Shown: positions 11,120 to 23,197 of the stretch, piece by piece | How positions within the stretch are numbered: position 1 is the stretch's first letter | Layout: each line of letters begins with the position of its first letter | Assembly: GCA_029168955.1 (NCBI GenBank) | Contig: JAPDOI010000441.1 | Location: 310,001-374,000, forward strand | Reading direction: 5' to 3' | DNA: 64,000 bases | From: Aplectana chamaeleonis | Taxonomy: Eukaryota; Nematoda; Chromadorea; Rhabditida; Cosmocercidae | Notes under the pieces: generated by a model | What the model was told of the DNA's origin: nothing | The model's database searches: none | The model's input: the letters and a program-made list of their open reading frames with translations, nothing else | Position numbers and translations under genes: made by a program

Positions 11120-12296
11120 AGGATGGTTAAAACGGCCGAAATCGACACCTGACAGTTTCCACATCTCCTGCTGCACGTAATCCTTGTCGTTGACTCTGTT
11201 GCACTTAGTTTTCTAAAATTATATCTCATCTTCCGTCCAAAGCTATGGCGTAGATATTCAAGATATTAAGTCTGTTTTGCAAAAAAAAAAACATGGCAAC
11301 CGAAATAAAACGGGCGGCATGAAACAAACAAAAACGGAATTCAGCGGGAAGGTGAGATGTGATTCAGATGTTTTGGATTTATGAATTTTTAATGTTTTTC
11401 ATGTTAAAGTGGAAAAATCCATTACCCGTGACCTCAGTTAGGTCGTAAATGACTTGTAATTTAATTTGGTTACCGGTGTATCCCTTCTTGCTGATAGTAG
11501 ATATTTTAGTTAGATTTTATATAGTTTTGTAGACGTTAAAATTGTATGTTCTCGTGATTGAAAGAAAAAACGGGGATTTTCCGATGGGTTTTCATCAAAG
11601 GGGTTCACGGAAACGTGTCTTTTGAATTGTTACCGGTCTCCATTCTCTGTTGTTAGTTGAATATATTGCTAACCCAGTTATATCTATATATTGGTTTCTC
11701 TTTATGAAAAAAATTTTGTTCCACATTGTGGTCTATGAAAAATCTCCTGTTTCCTGAATTTCCTGAAGTGTATTGTTTTTTTCTTTCCTGAATGCTTGGG
11801 AGAAGATGATTGTTGATTTTCTTTATTTTTCTGGTTGTGAATACAATTATCACATATTGTTTCGTAGCAATTTATTGTATTAGATTCCACCAAGTAGGCT
11901 AAAATTCTTGTTGTTGGAGTTATCTGATATAGTTGAGATGTTCGCCTTATTTGTTGTAAAAGTGATCGTGGCAGTTCCTCCTGATAAAATGAATTCGATG
12001 TTATTTTTTAGAAATTCACAACGACGTGAAGCAGTATATGTAGCATGTGGGCAATAATTTATTCCACTCACAGTGCATTGTGAGTGAACTAGTACCGTAA
12101 CGCCTTAATAAGGAGCGAAATCCTGCTCCATATTCATGTAGAATCGGTTGCACCGCGTTTCGAAAACGTTTGAATAGCTGTGGAGAATCGGGTTTTTGGC
12201 GGTGGGGTGTCGGTTGCACGCCGGTGCAATGTCAGTGGCCCCTCGGAGTGTCTTCGCGGCGCCACCGACATTCCCGCGCCGCACAACCGGCCTGGG

Positions 12297-12635
12297 TGGG
12301 GTGCGTTCCAAGAACATTCCCATGGCAAAACGCGTCCATGGACACGTATCCACGGCCACGTAGGAGCAATTCACAGTTATAATTCGCATCCATGGAAAGC
12401 GATTTCCTCCATGGGGAGGTTGTTTTTCCTCCCACCGCGTCATGGGAACGTTCTTGGAACGCACCCCTGGGGTGCGTTCCAAAAACATTTCCATAGCTGA
12501 ACGCTTACTTGGAAACGTAGCCACGCCCACGTGGAAGCAATTTACAGTTATAACTCGTAGCCATGGGAAGCGAATTTGACCATGGAAAAGCTATTTGCCC
12601 TCCCACGGCGTCGTGGTAACATTCTTGGAACGCAC
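12297..12635. mobile_element. Tandem pair of ~170-bp MITEs inserted in the FB2 right end
   Basis: Both units start GGGGTGCGTTCCAA and end GTTCTTGGAACGCAC (first also CCC): 12,297-12,467 and 12,469-12,635. They are homologous throughout (CAGTTATAA, CCATGGAAA). Comparison with 61,928-61,945 shows they split the FB2 terminal repeat. Confidence 0.7.
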
Positions 12636-12814
12636 GTGTCTGAGAACTATTTCAACAGGTCTCGCGTGGAACACGCTGTCTCGCGAAGATTCCGCGGGGA
12701 AGCAGTCGCTGGCCTCGCGCTGAAGTATTCTCCGCGCACTAATCGTACCCCAGCCTCGCGCTAAATGCCGAAAATGCCCCAGCGCGGCGCTGTCCGAATG
12801 TCAGAGTGCATTAA

Positions 12815-14642
12815 CTCAGAGAAGCCCAAGGATGTTCCGCGGCGCTTTTGCAGGATCGTCCGCGGCCGACGACTGGACGATCCTTCACCGAAGCCGCGGA
12901 TGCGCCGCGGACCATCTTGGCAGCGCCGCGGATCGTCCTGACAGCCGCCGTGGACCGTCCTTTTGAATAATGTTATCCAGCCCACCCCAATCGACTCATT
13001 GGCCGTGGGACAGATTTTGGCATTGGAGTACGTTTTTCGCGCTAGCATTCCGTACTCCTCAGAAAGCCTCAATATCACAATTTTGCAGAATTTCTCCATC
13101 GTAAGAGCTAATTTCAAGAGTATAACAGCTCGATTAGCATGCATAACTGGTTTCGATATAGTTTAGCTGTACAACTGTGACATGTATCGCTGAAGAAGTA
13201 TTGTGAAAATATTATATTTTATTGCAATCCTCTAGACATCGGTGATGTATAATTATGATTATGAACAAATGATTATGTAACAAATGACTAATGTATGATC
13301 ATGAGCTGCAAATTCTCGAAATCGAGAGCTCATATTTTATGACTCTTAAGCAACAACTTTGTAATGTTAGTTTAGACTAAAGACCTGTAACACTTAGTTA
13401 TTGCACAATCAGTTCTTCATGTTACCATGGGCATACATTGCAATGTGCTGCAAGTTCAAGTCTCCGAATGCACATCGAAACCAGTTCTACATGTCATTTG
13501 AGCTGTTCTACCTCCGAAAATATGTCGTACGATAGAGCAATCCTGCGAAATTGTGATACTCATGCTTTCTGAGGAGATTAGAAGGCTAGCGCAAAAAGCG
13601 TGCTCCAATGCCGAAGACTGTCTCACGGCCAATGAGTCGATTGGGGGGTGGGCGAACTGACTCTGTTTCCATCTAATTGGCCATCCTAGAGGTCAGAGAA
13701 CCCATACAACAGTCAGCGGCAAGACCGGCAGTTGCGGCGGCGATCGATTTGGTTTTCTGGTTACTCTAAGCGGCACTGCGTGCATTTTAATTGCGTAAGC
13801 AAAACACACTGAGCGAGAATATAGGGACTGCGCTCTACTAGAATATCCTACTCGATGGAAACAGAGTTCATGTACTGTGCTTCTCTGCGTGAAATTCCAC
13901 TCCTCTTCGTCAAATTCCCCTCCGCAATCGCGTATCGAGACGCTTCGCGGCCGCACGCGCTCGAGCCGGACGAGATTCCTGTGCCGTAGCCGATCAGCTG
14001 ATTGTAGGTGTTTTTTTTTGATTTTCTTCAATTTTCTTGGCTTCTGTGACCAAACCCGTCCTTCTGTGTTTCTTCATATATTAAAGTGTTATATCTACAT
14101 GCACACCATTTTTTTCCTTCCAGATGCCTCCGCAACAACTTCCAGGGGAGAAAAAATTCACTGTGGTATTTAATTTTTCATTTCACGTTTATTTTTGTAA
14201 TTCTTTCTTTTTGTTTTTCTTCCTTGCATTCGGTGATTTATATGATTGTTTGGTTTCCTAGGGTAGATCCGGTTTCGTGCAGAAGTCGATCGAATTCGGG
14301 ATCAAACCGGAACTATTCTTGAAGAAAAAAAACACATGAGGAGAATTACGAAACCAAATAATCATAAAAATTATTCGAATAAAAAAAAACAAAATCAGAA
14401 GAGAATCCCAAAAATGAACGAGAATATGAAAATGTACTTACTATCAGGAATTTTTCTGCCCTAGAAGTTGTTGCGACGGCATCTGGAAAGAAAAATTAGC
14501 ATGCATGTAGATATAACGGCTTGGCAAAGTCATAAATACGAGAAATTCGAAGTCAGCTGCTGAGAAATTGTTTTAAGACTTCGGGGGACGAGGTGGTGGA
14601 GTCGTTCAATTCAAAAATGTATGTGGCTGCTTTTGCGCGATG
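12815..14642 (+). mobile_element. Foldback element FB1, copy A (left part)
   Basis: Starts CTCAGAGAAGCCCAAGG, followed by repeated GATCCGCGG-type motifs. The body (13,000-14,630) is repeated in copies B (inverted) and C. It contains an internal foldback at about 14,085-14,520. The element stops at 14,642 where copy B begins; the 90 bp between B and C (16,544-16,632) match the missing continuation (GTGCGCCCCGAAACC, GGATCGGCCGTTTGA). No coding function is seen: the similar short ORFs are accidental. Confidence 0.65.
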
Positions 14643-16543
14643 CTCAGACAAACTCACGGCTCGTCCGCGGCGGCAGATGAGCTTTCCGGACGGTCCGCGG
14701 CGCTTGGCGGCTGATCCGCGGCACGATTGATAGTGGGACGGTCAAACGGCCGATCCGCGGCGCTGTTTGTTCTCGAGGGGGTGGCTCCGGGGCGCACCGC
14801 CAATCCACCATCTCAATGCTGATCGATGAAAAGCAGCCACATATATTTTTGAGTTGTTTTTGGATTGAACGACTCCACCACCTCATTCCCCGCAGTCTTA
14901 GACAATTTTCCAGCCGCTGACTTCGACTTTATCGTATTTGTAACTTCTTCAAACCGTTATATCTACATGCACGCTAATTATTCTTTCTAGATGCCATCGC
15001 AACAACTTCTATGGCAGAAAAAAATTCCCGATGGTAAGTAAATTTCCATATTCTCGTTCATTTTTGAGATTCTCTTCTGATTTTGTTTTTTTTCTCATTC
15101 AAATAATTTTCATGATTGTTTGGTTTCGTAATTCTCCTCGTTTTTTTTTTCAAGAATAGTTCCGGTTTGATACCGACTTTGATCGATTTCGGCATGAAAC
15201 CAGATCTACCCTAGAAAACCAAACAATCATATAAATCACTGGAATGTAAGGAAGGAAAACAAAAAGAGAAAATTACAAAAATAAACGTGAAAATGAAAAA
15301 TTACCTACCACCGTGAATTTTTTCTCCCCTAGAAGTTGTTGCGGAGCCATCTGGAAGGTTACAATTGGTGTGCATGTAGATATAATACTTTAATATATGA
15401 AGAAACACAGAAGGACGGGTTTGGTCACAGAAGCTAAGAAAATCGAAGAAAATGAAAAACACCTACAATCAGCTTATCGGCTACGGCGCCGAATATCGTC
15501 CGGCTCGAGCGCGTGCGGCCGCGAAGCGTCTCAATACGCAATTGCGGAGGGGAATTTGACGCAGAGGAGTGGAATTTGACGCAGAGAAGCACAGTACATG
15601 AACTCTGTTTCCATCGAGTGGGATATTCTAGTAGAGCACCACTCCCAATTAGATGGAAACAGTCAGTTCGCCCACCCCAATCGACTCATTGGCCGTGAGA
15701 CAGATTTCGGCATTGTTGCACGCTCTTCGCGCTAGCGTTCTTATCTCCTCAGAAAGCATCAGTATCACAATTTCGCAGGGTTGCTCTACCGTACGACTTA
15801 TTTTCAGAGGTAGAACAGCTCAATTTACATGTAGAACTGGTTTCGATGTGCATTCGTAGACTTGTTCAGTTTATGGCATATTGCAATGCATGCCCATGGT
15901 AACACAAACAACTGATTGTGCAATAACTATGTGTTACAGGTCTTCAGTCTAAACTAATATTACAAAGTTGTTGCTTAAGAGTCATAAAATATGAGCTCTC
16001 GATTTCGAGAATTTAAAGCTCATGATCATACATTAATCATTTGTTCATAATCATAATTATACATCACCGATGTCTAAAAGATTGCAATAAAATATAATAT
16101 TTTCACAATACTTCAGCGATACATGTCACAGTTGTACAGCTAAACTATCGAAACCAGTTATGCATGTTAGTCGAGCTGTTCTACTCTTGAAATTAGCTCT
16201 TACGATGGAGAAATCGTGCAAAATTGTGATATTGAGGCTTTCTGAGGAGTATGGAATGCTAGCGCGAAAAGCGTACTCCAATGCCAAAATCTGTCCCACG
16301 GCCAACGAGTCGGTTGGGGTGGGCTGGATAACAATATTCAAAAGGACTGTCCGCGGCGGCTCTCAGGACGGTCCACGGCGGCTGTCAGGACGATCCGCGG
16401 CGCCTACAGGACGATCCGCGGCGCTGGCAAGATGGTCCGCGGCGCATTGCCGGCGCATCCGCGGCTTCGGTGAAGGATCGTCCGGTAGTCGGCCGCGGAC
16501 GATCCTGCAAAAGCGCCGCGGATCGTCCTTGGGCTTGTCTGAG
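14643..16543 (-). mobile_element. Foldback element FB1, copy B, inserted into copy A in reverse
   Basis: Runs from CTCAGACAAACTCACGG to CCTTGGGCTTGTCTGAG, 1,901 bp, with TG on both sides as a possible 2-bp target duplication. It matches copy C (1,907 bp without its Helitron) along the whole length in opposite orientation. The right subterminal 200 bp consist of repeated GACGATCCGCGGCGC motifs. Confidence 0.7.
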
Positions 16544-16632
16544 TGGGTGTCAACATGGTGGACTGCCGGTGCGCCCCGAAACCACCCCATCTAGAACAAA
16601 CAGCGCTGCGGATCGGCCGTTTGATCATCCCA
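16544..16632 (+). mobile_element. Remnant of FB1 copy A between copies B and C
   Basis: The stretch GGTGCGCCCCGAAACC to GGATCGGCCGTTTGATC matches the corresponding part of copy C (22,110-22,190). This shows that B, and probably C, landed in A. Confidence 0.55.
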
Positions 16633-18050
16633 CTCAGAGAAGTCCAAGGACGATCCGCGGCGCTTTTGCAGGATCGTCCGCGGCCGACGACCGGACGATC
16701 CTTCACCGAAGCCGCGGATGCGCCGGCAATGCGCCGCGGACCATCTTGCCAGCGCCGCGGATCGTCCTGCAGGCGCCGCGGATCGTCCTGACAGCCGCCG
16801 TGGACCGTCCTGAGAGCCGCCGCGGGCAGTCCTTTTGAATATTGTTATCCAGCCCACCCCAACCGACTCATTGGCCGTGGGACAGATTTTGGCATTGGAG
16901 TACGCTTTTCGCGCTAGCATTCCATACTCCTCAGAAAGCCTCAATATCACATCACAATTTAGCAGGATTTCTCCATCGTAAGAGCTAATTTTAAGAGTAG
17001 AACAGTTCGACTAACATGCATAACTGGTTTCGATAGTTTAGCTGTACAACTGTGACATGTATCGCTGAGGTATTGTGAAAACATTATATTTTATTGCAAT
17101 CTTTTAGACATCGGTGATGTATAATTATGACTAGCGAGACCTAGCGAAGTTTTCGCTCAAGAAAATTTTCACGTCCACTAGCTTCCTGAGGCAGATTATT
17201 CTGACAAGACGGTGTTGACTGCCTTCCGTATATCCGAAAGTTGCTGTCCGTATGGACTCTCCTGAGCAAAACTGGCTGCCGGACATTTATAGCAGGGCGT
17301 AGGGTATAAAAAACGTGGCATAAAAAAAGCAAAACATAAGAAGCCAGCGGTAGATCGTCGGTTGTTACCGGCATCTTATTTACGACCCCTTCCTTCTGTA
17401 ATGTACGCAAGCTATTATTCTCGCTCTACCATCCCTGTCATGTTGAGAAAAAAGCACTCGCATTTTAGATGTGGTTTCCCTTGTTGACCAACACCATGCC
17501 TTTGTTCTCAATAAATGAAATATGTCCGTTGATGTTTACGTTTTTGTGAAGCAGATTTTGATAAGCTCAGACGTTCAACATATATAAAACTGGTTTATCG
17601 AAGTTAGTGAATCAAAATGACTGAGCGGTTGAATTGAGTGACGAACATAGATGATGCGGAAGTGGAGCTGCTGATTGTTTCGTCAGACTGGCGAGGAAGT
17701 GTCTCCAGAGTTTCGCGTACTCCTCAAAACGCGTTGCACGCCTCTCAAGATACATGATTTCCTATCTGTTTTCTTCGCCACACAAAGGCTAAGATTTCGC
17801 ATGAAAAATTGAGAAAATCTCGCTGATTCAATTCTACTTTCTTTATGACGTCCTGCACTTTTCCACTGCGGCCCTGCTAACTTTCTTTGACGTCCTGCAC
17901 ATTCCCACCTGGATCCTGAACACATTTCACGACGTACTGCACACCCCTACTGGGGTACTGCACCCATTCCATGACGTCCTGCACATTCTCACTGGTAACC
18001 TGCGCAGTTTCTATGATGTCCTGCACACTTCCATTCGGGTCCTGCACACT

Positions 18051-19200
18051 CCCACTGGGACCCTGCACACTTGATACGACGTTCTGCACACTCCCACTGG
18101 GGTCCTACACACTTTCTATGACGTCCTGCACACTCCCATTTGGGTGCCATACACTCCCACTGGGGTCCTGCACACTCCCACTGGGGTCCTGCAGACTCCA
18201 ACTGGGGTCCTGCACACTTCCAGTGGGGTCCTGCACACTTTCTATGACGTTCTGCACACTCCCATTAGGGCTCTGCACACTCCCACTGGGGTCCTGCACG
18301 CTTTTTACGACGTCCTGCACACTCCTATTTGGGTCCTGCACACTCCCACTTGAGTCCTGCATACTTTCTGCGACGTTCTGCACACTCCCACTGGGGTCCT
18401 GCACACTCCCACAGGGGTCCTGCATACTTTCTATGACGTCCTGCACACACCCATTTGGGGTCCTGCACACCCCAACTGGAGTCCTGCACACTTTCTACCA
18501 CGTTCTGCACACTTCCATTTGGGTCCTGCATCCTGCACACTTTCTATGACCTTCTGTACACTCCCGCGATGGTCCTGCACACTTTCTACGACGTCCTGCA
18601 CACTCCCATTTGGGTCCTGCACACTCCCACTGGGACCCTGCACACTTGATACGACGTTCTGCACACTCCCACTGGGGTCCTACACACTTTCTATGACGTC
18701 CTGCACACTCCCATTTGGGTGCCATACACTCCCACTGGGGTCCTGCACACTCCCACTGGGGTCCTGCAGACTCCAACTGGGGTCCTGCACACTTCCAGTG
18801 GGGTCCTGCACACTTTCTATGACGTTCTGCACACTCCCATTAGGGCTCTGCACACTCCCACTGGGGTCCTGCACACTTTTTACGACGTCCTGCACACTCC
18901 TATTTGGGTCCTGCATACTCCCACTTGAGTCCTGCATACTTTCTGCGACGTTCTGCACACTCCCACTGGGGTCCTGCACACTCCCACAGGGGTCCTGCAT
19001 ACTTTCTATGACGTCCTGCACACACCCATTTGGGGTCCTGCACACCCCAACTGGAGTCCTGCACACTTTCTACCACGTTCTGCACACTTCCATTTGGGTC
19101 CTGCATCCTGCACACTTTCTATGACCTTCTGTACACTCCCGCGATGGTCCTGCACACTTTCTACGACGTCCTGCACACTCCCATTTGGGTCCTGCACACT
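18051..19200. repeat. 575-bp tandem duplication within the minisatellite
   Basis: 18,051-18,625 and 18,626-19,200 are almost identical, including shared rare variants (ACTTGATACGACG, GGGTGCCATACAC, TGCATCCTGCACAC). Helitron copy 1 has this block once, so the duplication followed the split of the copies. Confidence 0.8.
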
Positions 19201-19784
19201 CCCACTGGGGTCCTGCATACTTTCTATGACGTCCTGCACACACCCAATTGGGGTCCTGCACACTCCAACTGGAGTCCTGCACACTTTCTACCACGTTCTG
19301 CACACTCCCACTGGGGTCCTGCACACTTTATCTGACGTTCTGCACACTCCCACTGGGGTCCTGCACACTTTCTATGACGTTCTGTACACTCCCGCGGTGG
19401 TCCTGCACACTTTCTACGACGTCCTGCACACTCCCATTTGGGTCCTGCACACTCCCACAGGGGTCCTGCATACTTTCTATGACGTCCTGCACACACCCAT
19501 TTGGGTCCTGCACACTTTCTATGACGTTCTCCGCACTTCCATTTGGGTCCTGCACACTCCCATTTGGGTTCTGCACATTTTCTATGACGTCCTGCACACT
19601 TTTTGTGACGTTCTGCACACTCCCAATGGGGTCCTGCACACTCCCACTGTAGTCCTGCACGCTTTTAACGACGTTCTGTACATTCCCACTGGGCTTTTCC
19701 ACACTTTCTATGACGTCCTGCACACTCCCACTGGGGTCCTGCACACTTTCTATGACGTCCTGCACACTCCCACTGGGGTCCTGC

Positions 19785-20490
19785 ACACTTACCATGACGG
19801 CCTGCACAGTCCCACTGGGGTCCTGCACACTTCCTATAACGACCTGCACAGTCCCACTGGGGTCCTGCACACTTCCTATGACGACCTGCACACCCCCACT
19901 GGGGTCCTGCACGCTTTTTATGACGTCCTGCACACTCCCACAGGGGTCCTGCACACTCCCACTGGGGTCCTGCACACTTACCATGACGGCCTGCACAGTC
20001 CCACTGGGGTCCTGCACACTTCCTATGACGACCTGCACACTCCCACTGGGGTCCTGCACGCTTTTTATGACGTCCTGCACACTCCCACTGGGGTCCTGCA
20101 CACTTACCATGACGGCCTGCACAGTCCCACTGGGGTCCTGCACACTTCCTATGACGACCTGCACACTCCCACTGGGGTCTTGCACGCTTTTTATGACGTC
20201 CTGCACACTCCCACAGGGGTCCTGCACACTCCCACTGGGGTCCTGCACACTTACCATGACGGCCTGCACAGTCCCACTGGGGTCCTGCACACTTCCTATG
20301 ACGACCTGCACACTCCCACTGGGGTCCTGCACGCTTTTTATGACGTCCTGCACACTCCCACTGGGGTCCTGCACACTTCCTATGACGACCTGCACACTCC
20401 CACTGGGGTCCTGCACGCTTTTTATGACGTCCTGCACACTCCCACTGGGGTCCTGCACACTTACCATGACGGCCTGCACAGCCCCACTGT
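19785..20490. repeat. Higher-order repeat in the minisatellite
   Basis: Blocks opening with CACTTACCATGACGGCCTG recur at spacings of about 189, 126, 147 and 210 bp, all multiples of 21. Blocks are nearly identical, unlike the diverged units farther left, which indicates recent unequal exchange or slippage. Confidence 0.75.
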
Positions 20491-20807
20491 GGTCCTGCAC
20501 ACTACCACTGCTGTCCTGCAGACTCATCAAACCCGAGATTCTGCACGGCGTCCCGTAAAATATTACCGAAGACCTGTCGCCGTGATTAGAGCGTAGCACT
20601 TCTACCGCTGGATGACTCATAGAGGTTTTCATGACCCACGGCTAAAATTGCGCCCCACGGACAAACTCGGTGGCCCCGAGGCGCGCAAGAGGTGATTCAG
20701 GCTGATTTTTTGGTAATCGATGAGTGTCCCACCCACGCAAATGTTGGTACCATTTCATCCCTGTTTTGATCGGCCATTCCGAAGATTCACGGGAAAACAC
20801 AATTACA

Positions 20808-20835
20808 CACACACATACATACATACATACATACA
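20808..20835. repeat. CATA/CA microsatellite near the Helitron 5' end
   Basis: Short run of ACACAC then ACATACATAC, about 35 bp inside the Helitron 5' terminus. Confidence 0.8.
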
Positions 20836-22365
20836 AACATCGGGACATAACTGCTTTAAGTATAAGGATTATGAACAAATGATTGATGTATGATCATGAG
20901 CTGTAAATTCTCGAAATTGAGAGCTCATATTTTATGACTCTTAAGCAACAACTTTGTAATATTAGTTTAGACTGAAGACCTGTAACACTTAGTTATTGCA
21001 CAATCAGTTCTTCATGTTACCATGGGCATGCATTGCAATATGCCATAAACTGAACAAGTCTACGAATGCACATCGAAACCAGTTCTACATGTAAATTGAG
21101 CTGTTCTACCTCTGAAAATAAGTCGTACGGTAGAGCAACCCTGCGAAATTGTGATACTGATGCTTTCTGAGGAGATAAGAAAGCTAGCGCGAAGAGCGTG
21201 CAACAATGCCGAAATCTGTCTCACGGCCAATGAGTCGATTGGGGGTGGGCGAACTGACTGTTTCCATCTAATTGGGAGTGGTGCTCTACTAGAATGTCCC
21301 ACTCGATGGAAACAGAGTTCATGTACTGTGCTTCTCTGCGTCAAGTTCCACTCCTCGGCGTCAAATTCCCCTCCGCAATTGCGTATTGAGACGCTTCGCG
21401 GCCGCACGCGCTCGAGCCGGACGAGATTCCGGCGCCGTAGCCGATAACCTGATCGTAGGTGTTTTTTTCATTTTCTTCAATTTTCTTGGCTTCTGTGACT
21501 AAACCCGTCCTTCTGTGTTTCTTCATATATTAAAGTATCATATCTACATGCACACCAAATTTTTCTTTCCATAAGCCCCCGCAACAACTTCTAGAGGAGA
21601 AAAATTCACGGTGGTAGGTAATTTTTCATTTTCACGTTTATTTTTGTAATTCTCTCTTTTTGTTTTCCTTGCTTACATTCCAGTGATTTATATGATTGTT
21701 TGGTTTCCTAGGGTACATCTGGTTTCATGCCGAAATCGATCAAAGTCGGTATCAAACCGGAACTATTCTTGAAAAAAAAACGAGGAGAATTACGAAACCA
21801 AACAATCATGAAAATTATTTGAATGAGAAAAAAAACAAAATCAGAAGAGAATCTCAAAAATGAACGAGAATATGGAAATTTACTTACCATCGGGAATTTT
21901 TTTCTGCCATAGAAGTTGTTGCGATGGCATCTAGAAAGAATAATTAGCGTGCATGTAGATATAACGGTTTGAAGAAGTTACAAATACGAGAAAGTCGAAG
22001 TCAGCGGCTGGAAAATTGTCTAAGACTGCGGGGAATGAGGTGGTGGAGTCGTTCAATCCAAAAACAACTCAAAAATATATGTGGCTGCTTTTCATCGATC
22101 AGTATTGAGATGGTGGATTGGCGGTGCGCCCCGGAGCCACCCCCTCGAGAACAAACAGCGCCGCGGATCGGCCGTTTGACCGTCCCACTATCAATCGTGC
22201 CGCGGATGAGCCGCCAAGCGCCGCGGACCGTCCGGAAAGCTCATCTGCCGCCGCGGACGAGCCGTTTGTTTCTCTGAGTTTGCCGACTCAGACATATAGC
22301 GGACTGCAGGCGCGGCCCAAGAAACAGCGAGCCCGAATAGTTGACGCGCCTCATTGGATCGTTGT

Positions 22366-22572
22366 GCGCGGCTCGCGGGTGGTGGCCATCATGTATCAAC
22401 ACCCCTGAGGAGGCGGGAGAAACAGGGGAGGAGCGAGGCTCCTGATTGGACGCAACACGGGCTAGGCCCGGCCCCCGGCTGTTGCGTCCAATTAGGAACC
22501 TCGCTCCTCCCCCGTTTCTCCCGCCTCCGCAGGGAAGTTGATACACGATGGCCACCACCCGCGGCTCGCTGG
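22366..22572. mobile_element. GC-rich foldback element, ~205 bp
   Basis: GGGTGGTGGCCATC with ATGTATCAAC in the left arm pairs with GTTGATACACGATGGCC in the right arm. Arms of about 100 bp flank a short GGGCTAGGCCCGG centre near 22,470. No coding content. Confidence 0.65.
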
Positions 22573-22599
22573 TTTGGCGCAGAACGCTGACAGCCGAGC

Positions 22600-23190
22600 A
22601 CGTTTTCTGGGTTATCCGCGCCCATGAAATCGTCGAGGCGCGGGCTATTTTGCGACTTCCCGTGCAAGTCTTCTCATTTTCCCTCGCTCATTCAGGCACT
22701 TGTCCGCGCCAAGTTTTTCACCGATCCGCGCACCTTTATTCATTGGAGCGCGTTTGCAATACGTGATATAATTCGTCGATTTTCCCCTTCCATTAGCTAT
22801 TTGAAATACAAATGACAGACGAAACGTAATTGCTGTTTTATGCATTTATTATTAACGCTATTCAATACAATTTCATCCAACAATGAATAGCAATAGTACC
22901 AGTTTAGAACAGATACAGACACATACATATAACTATATGGACATAGATGAATAAACAGTCTTCAACACCTATAAATAATGTCCTCTAACATGATATTCTC
23001 GACGATGGATAGTAATGATACCCCCCAAAACCTATCGATAATTCTTCCTAAAAAGATATTACCTAAATCATTTTGAGCAGCAACAGAGCCGATCGGCATA
23101 GTTAAAGCATAGATAAGAGACTCAAACGAACGAGGAAGACTCGACTAGTTACAAACAAACATCAGCAGTGTGTCAACGAATGAGTGAGCA
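22600..23190. other. Noncoding, AT-rich
   Basis: No gene, repeat pair or structural RNA recognised. Confidence 0.5.
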
Positions 23191-23197
23191 TGTACAG

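Larger units (their letters stand above)
10162..12644 (+). mobile_element. Inverted-repeat DNA element FB2, copy 1
   Basis: Begins CTCAGACACCTGGCCGGTTG and ends with the reverse complement (ACAACCGGCC...GTGTCTGAG), although the right terminal repeat is split by two small MITEs at 12,297-12,635. The interior from 10,162 to 12,290 is repeated at 49,718-61,945, where it is broken by a gypsy element and an RTE. About 460 bp at 10,500-10,962 are absent from the second copy and could be an intron or insertion. Two conserved exons lie at 10,963-11,119. No transposase is seen. Confidence 0.65.
17870..20530 (-). repeat. 42-bp minisatellite inside Helitron copy 2
   Basis: Half units CTGCACACTTTCTATGACGT and CTGCACACTCCCACTGGGGT alternate for about 2.66 kb, twice the length seen in copy 1 within the window. 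It includes a 575-bp tandem duplication and a higher-order array. Frames of up to 500 codons result from the stop-free unit and should not be annotated as proteins. Confidence 0.92.
17131..20868 (-). mobile_element. Non-autonomous Helitron, copy 2 (complete)
   Basis: On the minus strand it starts TCCTTATACTTAAAGC after an A (20,868/20,869) and ends CTCGCTAG before a T (17,131/17,130). Joining the flanks gives the exact sequence of the uninterrupted FB1 copies (ATTATGATTATGAAC at 13,245), with no target duplication. These are Helitron hallmarks: TC start, CTRR end, A|T target, hairpin near the 3' end. Order from 5': a CATA/CA microsatellite, ~340 bp unique, minisatellite, ~740 bp unique. There is no Rep/helicase ORF, so movement would need an enzyme from elsewhere. 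Confidence 0.82.
16633..22277 (+). mobile_element. Foldback element FB1, copy C, interrupted by a Helitron
   Basis: Left end CTCAGAGAAGTCCAAGG, right end GTTTGTTTCTCTGAG. Removing the Helitron at 17,131-20,868 leaves 1,907 bp, close to the 1,901 bp of copy B, and restores a continuous match to copies A and B across the junction. The left subterminal part (16,650-16,830) again has GATCCGCGGCGC-type repeats. Confidence 0.7.

Noticed and set aside
13693..16838. Repeated Arg-rich ORFs in the FB1 copies
   Set aside because: They appear on opposite strands in different copies and differ by frameshifts; they reflect the DNA repeat, not protein conservation.
17870..20530. CRISPR-like array
   Set aside because: Repeats are directly adjacent degenerate 21-mers with no unique spacers and no cas genes; the setting is a eukaryotic Helitron.
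19094..20632. Open frames of 434-500 codons (Leu-His-Thr or Val-Gln-Asp rich) across the minisatellite
   Set aside because: The 42-bp unit is a multiple of three and lacks stops in several frames on both strands; there is no start context, splice pattern or non-repetitive protein domain.
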